This document shows, piece after piece, positions 34,943 to 42,626 of a DNA stretch of 64,000 bases (positions are counted from its first letter, which is position 1; the number at the start of each line of letters is the position of its first letter). The notes below the pieces were generated by a model. The model was not told the origin of the DNA. It worked only from the letters and a program-made list of their open reading frames with translations, and searched no databases. A program made the position numbers and the translations under genes. The DNA comes from JAEUMD01 sp044222395 (GTDB lineage: Bacteria; Pseudomonadota; Alphaproteobacteria; Rhizobiales; Hyphomicrobiaceae): positions 1 to 64,000 of the forward strand of contig JBGANK010000015.1 of assembly GCA_044222395.1 (NCBI GenBank), in the 5' to 3' direction.

Positions 34943-35776
34943 ATGCCGAGCCCCGAGGTGACAGTTGCCGCACACGACGAGAGCCGCTATCGCGAGCTAT
35001 TGGCGCGCGAGCACCGCCACAGCTGGCGCCGCTTCGCGATAGCCGCGGCCATCGTTGCCTTCTACGCGGCCTGCCTCGCCGTCGCTCATATCGATCTTTC
35101 CCGCCTCATCGAAGGCATTCCGCGCCTGCTGCGTTGGCTTGCCACCAGCTGGCCGCCCAACTTCGGCGATCTCGACGCCATCCTTCGTGGCGCCGCCGAG
35201 ACGGTCGCAATCGCCACTCTGGGGACGACGCTCGGCGCCATCATAGCCGTGCCCCTGACGATCTTCGCCGCCCGCAACATCACGCCATCGCGCGCGCTCT
35301 ACTGGCCGGCCCGATCCATCCTCAATGTTCTGCGCTCCATCGACACGTTCATCTTCGCTCTGCTGTTCGTCGCAGCCGTCGGCCTCGGCCCGTTCTCCGG
35401 CATCCTCGGCGTCGCCTTCCACGTCGCCGGATCGATCGCCAAGCTCTGGTCGGAAGAGGTCGAGGCCGTCGATCCCCGCCCGCTCGAGGCATTGACGGCA
35501 ACCGGCGGCTCGCGCCTTCTCGTCATGCGCTACGGCCTGCTGCCGACAGTCCTGCCTGGCCTCGCCTCGACCCTGCTCTATATGTGGGAGTTCAACATTC
35601 GCTCATCCACCGTGCTAGGACTCGTCGGCGCCGGCGGCATCGGACAGCAATTGAAGAACGCTGTCGACCTGCTCGATTTTCCCAGCGTCGTCACCATCAT
35701 CGGCGTCATCCTCGCCATGGTCGTCGTCTGTGACGGATTGAGTGCAGTGATCCGCCGGAGGCTCGTTTCGCCATGA
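34943..35776 (+). CDS. phnE: phosphonate-type ABC transporter permease PhnE
   Basis: A 277-residue permease with six or so transmembrane segments. The first is AIAAAIVAFYAACLAVAHI near residues 32-50. TLGTTLGAIIAVPLTIFAARNI and the coupling loop EAVDPRPLEALTATGGSRLLVMRYGLLP (seen in part) are PhnE features. NIRSSTVLGLVGAGGIGQQL is the family signature. The N-terminal ~30 residues are cytosolic and polar. Its stop overlaps the phnC start (ATGA). Confidence 0.93.
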   Translation: MPSPEVTVAAHDESRYRELLAREHRHSWRRFAIAAAIVAFYAACLAVAHIDLSRLIEGIPRLLRWLATSWPPNFGDLDAILRGAAETVAIATLGTTLGAIIAVPLTIFAARNITPSRALYWPARSILNVLRSIDTFIFALLFVAAVGLGPFSGILGVAFHVAGSIAKLWSEEVEAVDPRPLEALTATGGSRLLVMRYGLLPTVLPGLASTLLYMWEFNIRSSTVLGLVGAGGIGQQLKNAVDLLDFPSVVTIIGVILAMVVVCDGLSAVIRRRLVSP

Positions 35777-36564
35777 TCCGACTGGAGCATGTCACAGTCG
35801 CATTTAGGCCGCCAATGAGCGCGCTCGACGACGTGACACTCGCGCTCGGTGCCCGGCGGTTCACGGTTCTGCTCGGCCCCTCCGGCGCCGGCAAGTCGAC
35901 GCTGCTGCGCCTGGTGAACGGTCTCGTCGAGCCGACCGGAGGTGCCGTCCGCGATCGCAATGGCGACCCGCTTCCGGGCGGACGTCGTCGTCTCGCCGCA
36001 CACCGCCGCGACACGGCGATGGTCTTCCAGCAGCATCACCTGGTCGGCCGCATCTCGGCGCTGGACAACGTCGTCAATGGACGTCTGGGGCGGCTCGGCC
36101 GCATTCACGCAATTCTCCCGATCCCGGAACGCGAACGCATTCTGGCACTCGCCATGCTCGATCGCGTCGGGCTGCTCGACAAGGCAATGATGCCCGCCAG
36201 CCAATTGTCCGGCGGCGAGCAGCAGCGCGTCGGCATTGCCCGCGCTCTTGCCCAGGAGCCTTCGCTGATCCTCGCCGACGAGCCGGTAGCGAGCCTCGAT
36301 CCCGCAACCGCCGACCAGATCCTCGCTCTGATCGACAGTCTAACGCGCGATGGCGGCATCAAGGCTGTCGTCAGCCTGCATCAGGTCGAGTTCGCCCGCC
36401 GCTACGCCGATTGGATCGTCGGCCTCAACAGCGGCCGCGTGGTATTCGAGGGGCCACCTGCCCACCTCGACGTTGCCGCTCTGAACCGCATCTACCAGGG
36501 TACGACCCCGGATGTTGGTCGCCCGTCGGATGCGACCGGGCTATGGGCCACCGCCGCGCAGTGA
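35773..36564 (+). CDS. phnC: phosphonate-type ABC transporter ATPase PhnC
   Basis: A 263-residue ATPase. Walker A is GPSGAGKST near residue 37, the Q-loop is MVFQQHHLVGR, the signature is LSGGEQQRVGIARAL, Walker B is LILADEPVASLD, and the switch His is VVSLHQVEFA. The QQHHLV Q-loop is typical of PhnC. It overlaps phnE by 4 bases. No C-P lyase (phnG-M), phosphonatase or phosphite dehydrogenase gene is nearby, so the ligand is undecided. Confidence 0.94.
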   Translation: MIRLEHVTVAFRPPMSALDDVTLALGARRFTVLLGPSGAGKSTLLRLVNGLVEPTGGAVRDRNGDPLPGGRRRLAAHRRDTAMVFQQHHLVGRISALDNVVNGRLGRLGRIHAILPIPERERILALAMLDRVGLLDKAMMPASQLSGGEQQRVGIARALAQEPSLILADEPVASLDPATADQILALIDSLTRDGGIKAVVSLHQVEFARRYADWIVGLNSGRVVFEGPPAHLDVAALNRIYQGTTPDVGRPSDATGLWATAAQ

Positions 36565-36706
36565 CACCACCACCATATGGTGCTTTCGGATACACCCAGA
36601 TTTGAGCTATCTCCATTCCGGACCGAACAGAGGCCATACGCGGTGCGCCCCGGCAGCAAATCCCGGCACCGATTGACAAACCGCAGTGCCAAACATCGGA
36701 GCACGA

Positions 36707-37156
36707 ATGTCTGAAGGCGATGATTGGGCGATGCGCATGGCTCCGGGTCTCGATGATCTGGAGCGGCTGGCGATTGCAGCATGGAACCGGCTGCCGCAGG
36801 AGGTCCGCCGCATCTGTGGCGACATCGTCATCAGGATCGATGAGTTCGCCACCGACGAAGTTCTCGACGGTCTCGACATCGACAGCCCCTTCGACCTGAT
36901 GGGGCTCTACCAGGGCGTCAGCCTCGACCAGAAGAGCACGTCCGACATGCCCAGAGAGCCCGATATGGTTTTCCTCTACCGCCGTGCCATCCTCGACTAT
37001 TGGGCCGAAACTGCCGATGAGAGCTTGGGCGACCTCGTGACGCACGTCCTTGTCCACGAGATCGGCCACCACTTCGGCTTCTCCGATCAGGATATGGAGA
37101 ATATCGAAGCAGCGACAACAAACGACCGGGGCGAGCAGTGGCAAGCCGGAAGTTAG
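36707..37156 (+). CDS. metallopeptidase family protein (zincin-like, DUF1025 type)
   Basis: About 149 residues with the zincin motif HEIGHHFGFSDQDM near residue 120, the signature of the MMP (PF06262, minimal gluzincin) family: a compact cytosolic domain that includes LYQGVSL and FLYRRAILDYW. Peptidase activity is not generally proven for this family. I chose ATG 36707 because GGAGC precedes it by 6-7 bases; an in-frame ATG lies at 36686. It stands after phnC on the same strand, with a 142-base gap. Confidence 0.82.
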   Translation: MSEGDDWAMRMAPGLDDLERLAIAAWNRLPQEVRRICGDIVIRIDEFATDEVLDGLDIDSPFDLMGLYQGVSLDQKSTSDMPREPDMVFLYRRAILDYWAETADESLGDLVTHVLVHEIGHHFGFSDQDMENIEAATTNDRGEQWQAGS

Positions 37157-37337
37157 GCGGATTTCTGGCGCTCACTGATGCCGCATTGATCAGAGTTCAC
37201 GTTAGCGAACAATCTCAATCAACTGTTCAGCCGCGCTTGCCGCACTTGCCAAAACGGGCCAAGCTGGGGCAGTTAAATTGGCCGTCGCCGCGTGCTCGGC
37301 GACCTTCGCCAAGGTAGAAAGCAGGGGGCTACCGTTT

Positions 37338-37886
37338 ATGACCAATTGGGCTCGATCCATTGCGTTCGAGGGTCTGGTTGCTTTGGCAACGGCGAGCTGC
37401 ATCGCTGCGGCATTTCTTTTTGCTGCCGGCGTGGCAATGGCCGACCAGCCTCCTCCCACTCCGTCTGAATACGTGGCCCACATCGGCGGCAACGCAACTA
37501 TCGTGCCCGCCGGTTCGCTCAAATTTGACGGCGACCGCATGATCTGCGGCCATCGCCCGACCGTGCTCGACAACAATCTGGACGACTACGCAGCCGCCTA
37601 TCCCGGCTTCCTCATCATAAATCCGAAACTGATGAACCGCGTTTCGGCTCCCGTGAAGAAGTGGATCTATTCGCACGAGTGCGCTCATCAGTTCCGCGGA
37701 CCTGACGAGGAGACTGCCGACTGTTTCGCGGTTCAACGCGGCCGCCGCCAGGGCTGGCTCGACGAAAAGGGGCTTGAGGATATTTGCGCCTTCATCAAGC
37801 CTGCCAAGGGCGATCTGATGCATTTTTCCGGCTCGCATCGTTGCGAGTCGATGCAGCGATGCTTTGCTGATCAAGGCGTTCGCTGA
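37338..37886 (+). CDS. secreted protein with HExxH-like motif
   Basis: About 182 residues. The N-terminal signal sequence (FEGLVALATASCIAAAFLFA, cleaved near AMA/DQPPP) implies export. The core has HECAHQ near residue 115 and EETADCFAVQRGRRQGW about 14 residues on, the layout of a metallopeptidase-like active site (HExxH then E). Six or so cysteines (ICGHRP, HECAHQ, DCFAV, DICAF, HRCESMQRCF) suggest disulfides in the periplasm. I do not recognise a named family. I chose ATG 37338, where the signal sequence begins. Confidence 0.65.
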   Translation: MTNWARSIAFEGLVALATASCIAAAFLFAAGVAMADQPPPTPSEYVAHIGGNATIVPAGSLKFDGDRMICGHRPTVLDNNLDDYAAAYPGFLIINPKLMNRVSAPVKKWIYSHECAHQFRGPDEETADCFAVQRGRRQGWLDEKGLEDICAFIKPAKGDLMHFSGSHRCESMQRCFADQGVR

Positions 37887-38024
37887 TCCCGAATTGCCGA
37901 CGCTATGCCCCAAGTGCAGGGCTTCGTTCCCAACCGGTCACTTTGCAGCGCTATCAGTGCTGTCTAATCCCCGCCCCTGTCGGACGGCCCTAGCATTGGC
38001 GAGCCCTCGCCGGAGCCGCCATCT

Positions 38025-38456
38025 ATGCCGCTATCGACCTATGTCCGCATCCTCTTCGACCTCGCCGAAACCCTCCACGGCTGGATCAGCGCGCTCATTC
38101 CCCTCGACCGGACCCGCCGCCGTCGGGTCGCCCGCTACGCAGCCGACATTGCCGATACCCTCGCGCGCGCTGCTGAGGCATTGGCGGCGCTGGAGGTCAA
38201 TCCGCAAGATGCACAGGCAGCGCAGCGGCTCGCACGTGAGTTCGGGCGCATCTCCGGCTACGTTGAAACCTTGGTCGGCGTGCTGGAACACCATCTTGAC
38301 GGCCGCAAGCTCGCTGGCGTTAAAAGACGCCTTGAACGTCTCGAGGGCTGTGCTCCCCGGCCCGAATGTGTGGAAACCACGAGCGGCCATCGCGTCGATC
38401 GCCTGACGGCCGCTGAGGGCTATTTCCGCGCACTTGCAGACGGCTTGAAGATCTAG
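38025..38456 (+). CDS. conserved-looking protein of unknown function
   Basis: A 143-residue, mostly helical, soluble protein: amphipathic N-terminal helices (STYVRILFDLAETLHGWISAL), then ARYAADIADTLARAAEALAALE and a Leu/Arg-rich helix (AGVKRRLERLEGC). There are no catalytic motifs. It ends 32 bases before leuD on the same strand and may be co-transcribed. I do not recognise it. Confidence 0.5.
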   Translation: MPLSTYVRILFDLAETLHGWISALIPLDRTRRRRVARYAADIADTLARAAEALAALEVNPQDAQAAQRLAREFGRISGYVETLVGVLEHHLDGRKLAGVKRRLERLEGCAPRPECVETTSGHRVDRLTAAEGYFRALADGLKI

Positions 38457-38488
38457 GGCGGCAGCGACAGGAAAGTGAGAAACGCCAG

Positions 38489-39094
38489 ATGGACAAGTTT
38501 ACGACGTTGACCGGCATTGCCGCGCCGCTGCCGCTGCGCAACATCGATACCGACATGATCATCCCCAAGCAGTTCCTGAAAACCATCAAGCGCACGGGAT
38601 TGGGCAAGTCACTGTTCTACGAGATGCGCTTCGACCAGGACGGTAGCGAGAATCCCGATTTCGTGCTCAACAAGCCCGCATATCGCAAGGCTCAGATCCT
38701 GGTGACGGGCGAGAACTTCGGCTGCGGTTCGAGCCGCGAGCACGCGCCTTGGGCACTGCTTGACTTCGGCATCCGCTGCGTCATCGCGCCCGACTTCGCC
38801 GACATCTTCTACAACAATTGCTTCCAGAACGGCATACTGCCGATCAAGCTGCCGCAGCAGGAGGTCGACAAGCTGCTCGACGACGCCGCCCGCGGCGCCA
38901 ACGCCACCATCACGGTCGACCTGGAAGCGCAGGAGATCCGCGGACCCGACGGCGGCACCATCCGCTTCGACATCGATCCCTTCCGCAAACATTGCCTGCT
39001 CAATGGCCTCGACAACATCGGCTTGACGTTGGAAAAGGCGGACCTGATTGACCGCTTCGAAAGCAAGGCGAAAACCCAGATGCCCTGGCTCTAG
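38489..39094 (+). CDS. leuD: 3-isopropylmalate dehydratase small subunit
   Basis: A 201-residue swivel domain of isopropylmalate isomerase (leucine synthesis). Signatures are IAAPLPLRNIDTDMIIPKQFLK, ILVTGENFGCGSSREHAPWAL and VIAPDFADIFYNNCFQNGILPI. Full length. leuC and leuB are not in the window. CCTGGCT/AGCCAGG at 39084-39099 forms a small hairpin across the stop codon, which may aid termination but has no T-run. Confidence 0.96.
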   Translation: MDKFTTLTGIAAPLPLRNIDTDMIIPKQFLKTIKRTGLGKSLFYEMRFDQDGSENPDFVLNKPAYRKAQILVTGENFGCGSSREHAPWALLDFGIRCVIAPDFADIFYNNCFQNGILPIKLPQQEVDKLLDDAARGANATITVDLEAQEIRGPDGGTIRFDIDPFRKHCLLNGLDNIGLTLEKADLIDRFESKAKTQMPWL

Positions 39095-39793
39095 CCAGGC
39101 GAATGTCGCGATTTCCATTGCGGCTTCTCGCGACCTGATCGCGACGGTCGGGAAGATCCTGTTCAGGTGAAATTCGAACCCCGCTTCGAAAAGCTGGGAC
39201 AAAAGCCACAATGTAAGAATCAGACCCGGCGGCGCCTGAGCGGGAATTTCACTTGCACGCCGCCGGCGGCCAACCTCCAGCTGAAGTATCAGCTCGTCAT
39301 GGCGCGGCACAGGCAGCAGCCGCATGCAATGCTAACGGCGGCATCAATCGAGTGGCCGTCACCTCACCTGATTGCGCCCGCCCCCGCCTGAAGCAGCAAA
39401 ACCAGCATCTTTTTGACCGCGATTCTCATCTTTTGCGGCCTCCTGACCGCAAACGTCGCTTCTGTACTTTGCATCGAGACGCTAGAATGTGCCGGTCTGC
39501 ATCGGACCGAGAATCACATCAGTGCATCGTCGCTGCGCGGCTCGAGCGATGCGCAACACACGTAGAAGACCTCGGCGAAATCCTCCGTTTTGGCAGCAAA
39601 ACAGGGGAAAACTCGACATTTTCGTTGCAAACACGACACGCAGACTTCGTTTTTGAAGCTGTCGGATCAAAAAGCGGCTTTTTGGCCAATGGGAATTAAC
39701 ATATCCAATCAACGACCTGATCGGTAAGCCACGACCAATACCCCTGCACTGAAATCGAAACACAACCTGATGCCTTGAAGAGGGAGAAATCCA
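39095..39793. other. long intergenic stretch before the HU gene
   Basis: About 700 bases. GTCGCGA (39105-39111) pairs with TCGCGAC (39128-39134) just after leuD. TTTGCGG (39432-39438) pairs with CCGCAAA (39447-39453), and the 8-base loop contains CCTCCT, complementary to a Shine-Dalgarno sequence. An open frame at 39253-39699 has no domain character and I reject it. The last 200 bases are more AT-rich and should hold the HU promoter. Confidence 0.4.
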
Positions 39794-40159
39794 ATGGCAG
39801 CAAAAGCGAAAGCAAAAGCTAAACCTGTTGCAAAGAAGAAGTCCGCCAAGGCCGCCAAGGCGGCGAAGGCCACGAAGGCGCAGACGACCGTGACGCTGCG
39901 CAACTTGAGCGACGCCATCGCCGAGACTCACGAGCTGCCCAAGAAGCAGGCCAACGCCATGCTCACTGAGATGATCGACATGATCGCCAACCACCTGAAG
40001 AAGGGCTCGCGCATCCGCATCGGCGGATTGGGAATCCTGCAGGTCCGTCATCGCCCGGCGCGCATGGGCCGCAACCCCGCCACCGGCGAGGCCATCAAGA
40101 TCAAGGCGAGCAAGAAGATCAACTTCCGCGCCGCCAAGGAGCTGAAGCAGGCCATCTGA
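39794..40159 (+). CDS. HU-family DNA-binding protein with Lys/Ala-rich N-terminal tail
   Basis: A 121-residue nucleoid protein. The N-terminal ~30 residues (AKAKAKAKPVAKKKSAKAAK and onward) form a basic histone-H1-like tail. The HU/IHF fold follows: TVTLRNLSDAIAETHELPKKQ, then AMLTEMIDMIANHLKKGSRIRIGGLGIL, then the DNA-binding arm RHRPARMGRNPATGEAIKIKASKKINFRAAKELKQ, seen in pieces. The arm contains the conserved RxGRNPxTG. Usual HU is 90 residues. The gene has AGGGAG a few bases before ATG and a strong terminator after it. Confidence 0.93.
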   Translation: MAAKAKAKAKPVAKKKSAKAAKAAKATKAQTTVTLRNLSDAIAETHELPKKQANAMLTEMIDMIANHLKKGSRIRIGGLGILQVRHRPARMGRNPATGEAIKIKASKKINFRAAKELKQAI

Positions 40160-40215
40160 TTTGGCCGCGCTTGCATCCGGGTGGCCCGGACCCGGACGCC
40201 ACAAACTTCGGAAAA

Positions 40216-40244
40216 AAAAGCCCCGGTCTCGCGCCGGGGCTTTT
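40216..40244 (+). terminator. Rho-independent terminator of the HU gene
   Basis: AAAAGCCCCGG, a 7-base loop, then CCGGGGCTTTT: a perfect 11-base stem ending in T4, 57 bases after the HU stop. The A-run on the left makes it potentially bidirectional, also serving the minus-strand tRNA gene on the far side. Confidence 0.9.
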
Positions 40245-40353
40245 CGTTGCCCATTCATGACACGCCGATGCCGAGCAACCGTTCGGGAGAGCCGAAGAGC
40301 CTCAGGTTCTCGGACCGCCAGCGACCGAAGGCAAAGCGCATGAATGAAGATGT

Positions 40354-40429
40354 TGGTGCCGCTTGCGTGACTCGAACACGCGACCCCATCATTACGAATG
40401 ATGTGCTCTACCGGCTGAGCTAAAGCGGC
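40354..40429 (-). tRNA. tRNA-Thr (anticodon CGT)
   Basis: The minus strand folds as a 76-base tRNA including encoded CCA. Acceptor arms are GCCGCTT and AAGCGGC with discriminator A. The D arm is GCTC...GAGC, the anticodon stem is CATCA/TGATG around loop TTCGTAA, and the T arm is CGTGT TCGAGTC ACGCA-like. Anticodon CGT reads ACG threonine codons. Confidence 0.95.
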
Positions 40430-40623
40430 AAACCCGTGCGGGCTGAGGCCGAGGGAATACCCCGCTCACGACCCGATTGCAAGATGCCCGGCGCACCGGC
40501 CGAGCTCTTTACCGCCTTGCCCGGAATTGCGCCCCTTCCGGCCACCCGGAACCTCGGCTCATCGCATTCCTTGCGCCGCAATGGCGACCACTTTGGCGGA
40601 ACTTGCTCTCCAGTGAACCCTAC

Positions 40624-42612
40624 CTAACGATTGGTTCCATATCGCGGAATGAGCGTCACGACGCCCTCCTCGCCGTCCTCCTGGCCATTCTCGTCAGGAC
40701 CTGGATCGTCGGGGGCCCTGGGCGAAATGAAGATCTTCGGCTCACCGACCTTTTCGGACGACTCCGGCTGATCTGATGCAGGCTTGGACTTCACCACAGC
40801 AGCACCGACCTCGGTCGTTGCCTCCCGGGCTGCAGGCTTGACTTCGGCTCCTGCAGACACCGTCGGCGCCTCGGGCTTTGCCGCCGCACCTTGCCCGACT
40901 GCAACTGGCACGATCGCGCCTTTGCCCGACACGAGCGAGGCCTCACTCGACTTTACCACGACACCATCGACCTCACGTGCGGTCACCGCGCTCATCTTCA
41001 ATGATGTTGCTGACGAGGAGGCGTGGGCTGCACGTGTATCAGGCTTTGTGTCCGCAGCAGACGACGCACGCGCTGTCGTGAACTCCGCGTCAGGCTGCGA
41101 CGGCGAGCGCTCTTTGCTGTCCGGCTTTTCCCTTTGTGCAGCTGGCACAGCGGCTGATGTCGCGGCAGACCTCGCTTGAGGCACCGCCTCGCTCGGCGCA
41201 GCCGCTTCGCCCTTTGGCCTCGCCGCAGCAGAAACGGTCAGAGCCTTGGCGTCAATCGCATCGAGCGAAGTGCCGCGCGCCGCAAGTTCGGCAAGCTTAT
41301 CTGCGATCAGACCGCCGTCAGTCGATTGAGGCGCCTCCACCGGAACACGCCACTCGAACACATCGAGCTGACTGGTCACCGGCGACACCGGTGCCCAGGT
41401 CTCCGATACCACCCCGTCCGCCGTCCAGGCCGGATCGCGCGCAGCATTGACGGAGCGAGCCAGCCACTCGCGGACACGGCCGGCGTCACCATTCTCCTCG
41501 GCCTCGATGCGAGCCATCAGCGTGGCCACACGTCGAGAGAGCCTCTCGCCGAGGAAGGGCTCCAGTGCACCGCGCGCAACGTCGAACGCGCGTGCATCGA
41601 TCGCCGCACGGGCTACCGCGATTGCACTTTCGACAGAATTCTGCTGCAGCCCCGCAAGCTGCCGCGCGCGATCGAGCCGGTCTCGCGGACTGTCGCCGAC
41701 GCGGGCATAGGAGTAAGCCTCCGCCAGATCCGGATGCGGCGACTTCATCCATGTCTTTTGCAGCACCTTCGCTGCCTTCGGAGTGTTGCCGCGCGAAGCC
41801 AGGATACGCCCGGCAATCGCTGCTGCGGGCACCAGGCTGGGCGCCAGGTTGTGCGCTTCCAGAGCCCAGCTCAAAGCGCGATCGGAATCGTGATCCTCGG
41901 CCTTTTGGGCCTGCGCAGTCAGCAAGACCGCACGCCTGCGATCGCCAATCTCCTTTTCGACATGACCGTTCTTCTTGGCCGCAGCAAGCGTAGCGAGCGC
42001 ACCCTCCCAGTCCGAAGCCTTGCACTGCAAGTCGAACAGCGCCTCCGAAGACCAGCCGAGTTTCGGATTGAGCGCCAACGCCCGTTCGGCGAACTGACGT
42101 GCGGCGATCAGCTCGCCTTCGCGCTGCGCCTCCAGGAACAAACCGCGCAATCCCAGCTGCTCGGTGTCGGGCTGCGCCAGCATGGCCTCGAAGATGCGCC
42201 GCGTCGTGGTCTTGTCGCCGGCCAGCTGTGCCGCCTGAGCCCGCAACAGATGCGTCAGCGGCTCGTTCGGCAAGGACTTGCGCGCCTGCACGGCACAGCG
42301 CATGGCGTTCGCGCGATCGCCGGCACCAATCGCAATGATGCCGGAGGATAGAGCGTCAAGCCCGCGCTTCTGCCGGCGCCGGTAGAAGTAGTTGCCCACG
42401 GTTGCCGGGCTCGTCAAGATCGTGCGCACCAGCGACCACAGCAGGATCGCGACGCCAACGAGGAACGTCAGTGCCACCACCGCGTAGTAGACGGTGATCT
42501 CGCCTTCGTAGCCTTCCCAATTGAAGACGATCTGGCCTGGCCGATCCGCAAGCCACGAAAAGCCTATCGCGACGACAGCAATGCCGACCAGGAACAGGAT
42601 GAGACGCAGCAT
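40624..42612 (-). CDS. HemY-like inner-membrane TPR protein
   Basis: A 662-residue protein. The HemY_N domain has two transmembrane segments at the start (LILFLVGIAVVAIGFSWLA and ITVYYAVVALTFLVGVAILLW). A long TPR array follows to about residue 430 (ALNPKLGWSSEALFDLQCKASDWEGALATL...). The last 230 residues are a low-complexity Ala/Ser/Val/Lys tail. In alphaproteobacteria this gene follows hemC-hemD-mic60, as here (14 bases after mic60). Its role in heme synthesis is by association. This is not the protoporphyrinogen oxidase also called HemY. Confidence 0.85.
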   Translation of the reverse strand: MLRLILFLVGIAVVAIGFSWLADRPGQIVFNWEGYEGEITVYYAVVALTFLVGVAILLWSLVRTILTSPATVGNYFYRRRQKRGLDALSSGIIAIGAGDRANAMRCAVQARKSLPNEPLTHLLRAQAAQLAGDKTTTRRIFEAMLAQPDTEQLGLRGLFLEAQREGELIAARQFAERALALNPKLGWSSEALFDLQCKASDWEGALATLAAAKKNGHVEKEIGDRRRAVLLTAQAQKAEDHDSDRALSWALEAHNLAPSLVPAAAIAGRILASRGNTPKAAKVLQKTWMKSPHPDLAEAYSYARVGDSPRDRLDRARQLAGLQQNSVESAIAVARAAIDARAFDVARGALEPFLGERLSRRVATLMARIEAEENGDAGRVREWLARSVNAARDPAWTADGVVSETWAPVSPVTSQLDVFEWRVPVEAPQSTDGGLIADKLAELAARGTSLDAIDAKALTVSAAARPKGEAAAPSEAVPQARSAATSAAVPAAQREKPDSKERSPSQPDAEFTTARASSAADTKPDTRAAHASSSATSLKMSAVTAREVDGVVVKSSEASLVSGKGAIVPVAVGQGAAAKPEAPTVSAGAEVKPAAREATTEVGAAVVKSKPASDQPESSEKVGEPKIFISPRAPDDPGPDENGQEDGEEGVVTLIPRYGTNR

Positions 42613-42626
42613 CTTGAGGGACCTCG

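Noticed and set aside
39253..39699. 148-codon frame in the leuD-HU gap
   Set aside because: Composition is irregular, there is no domain and no plausible start signal.
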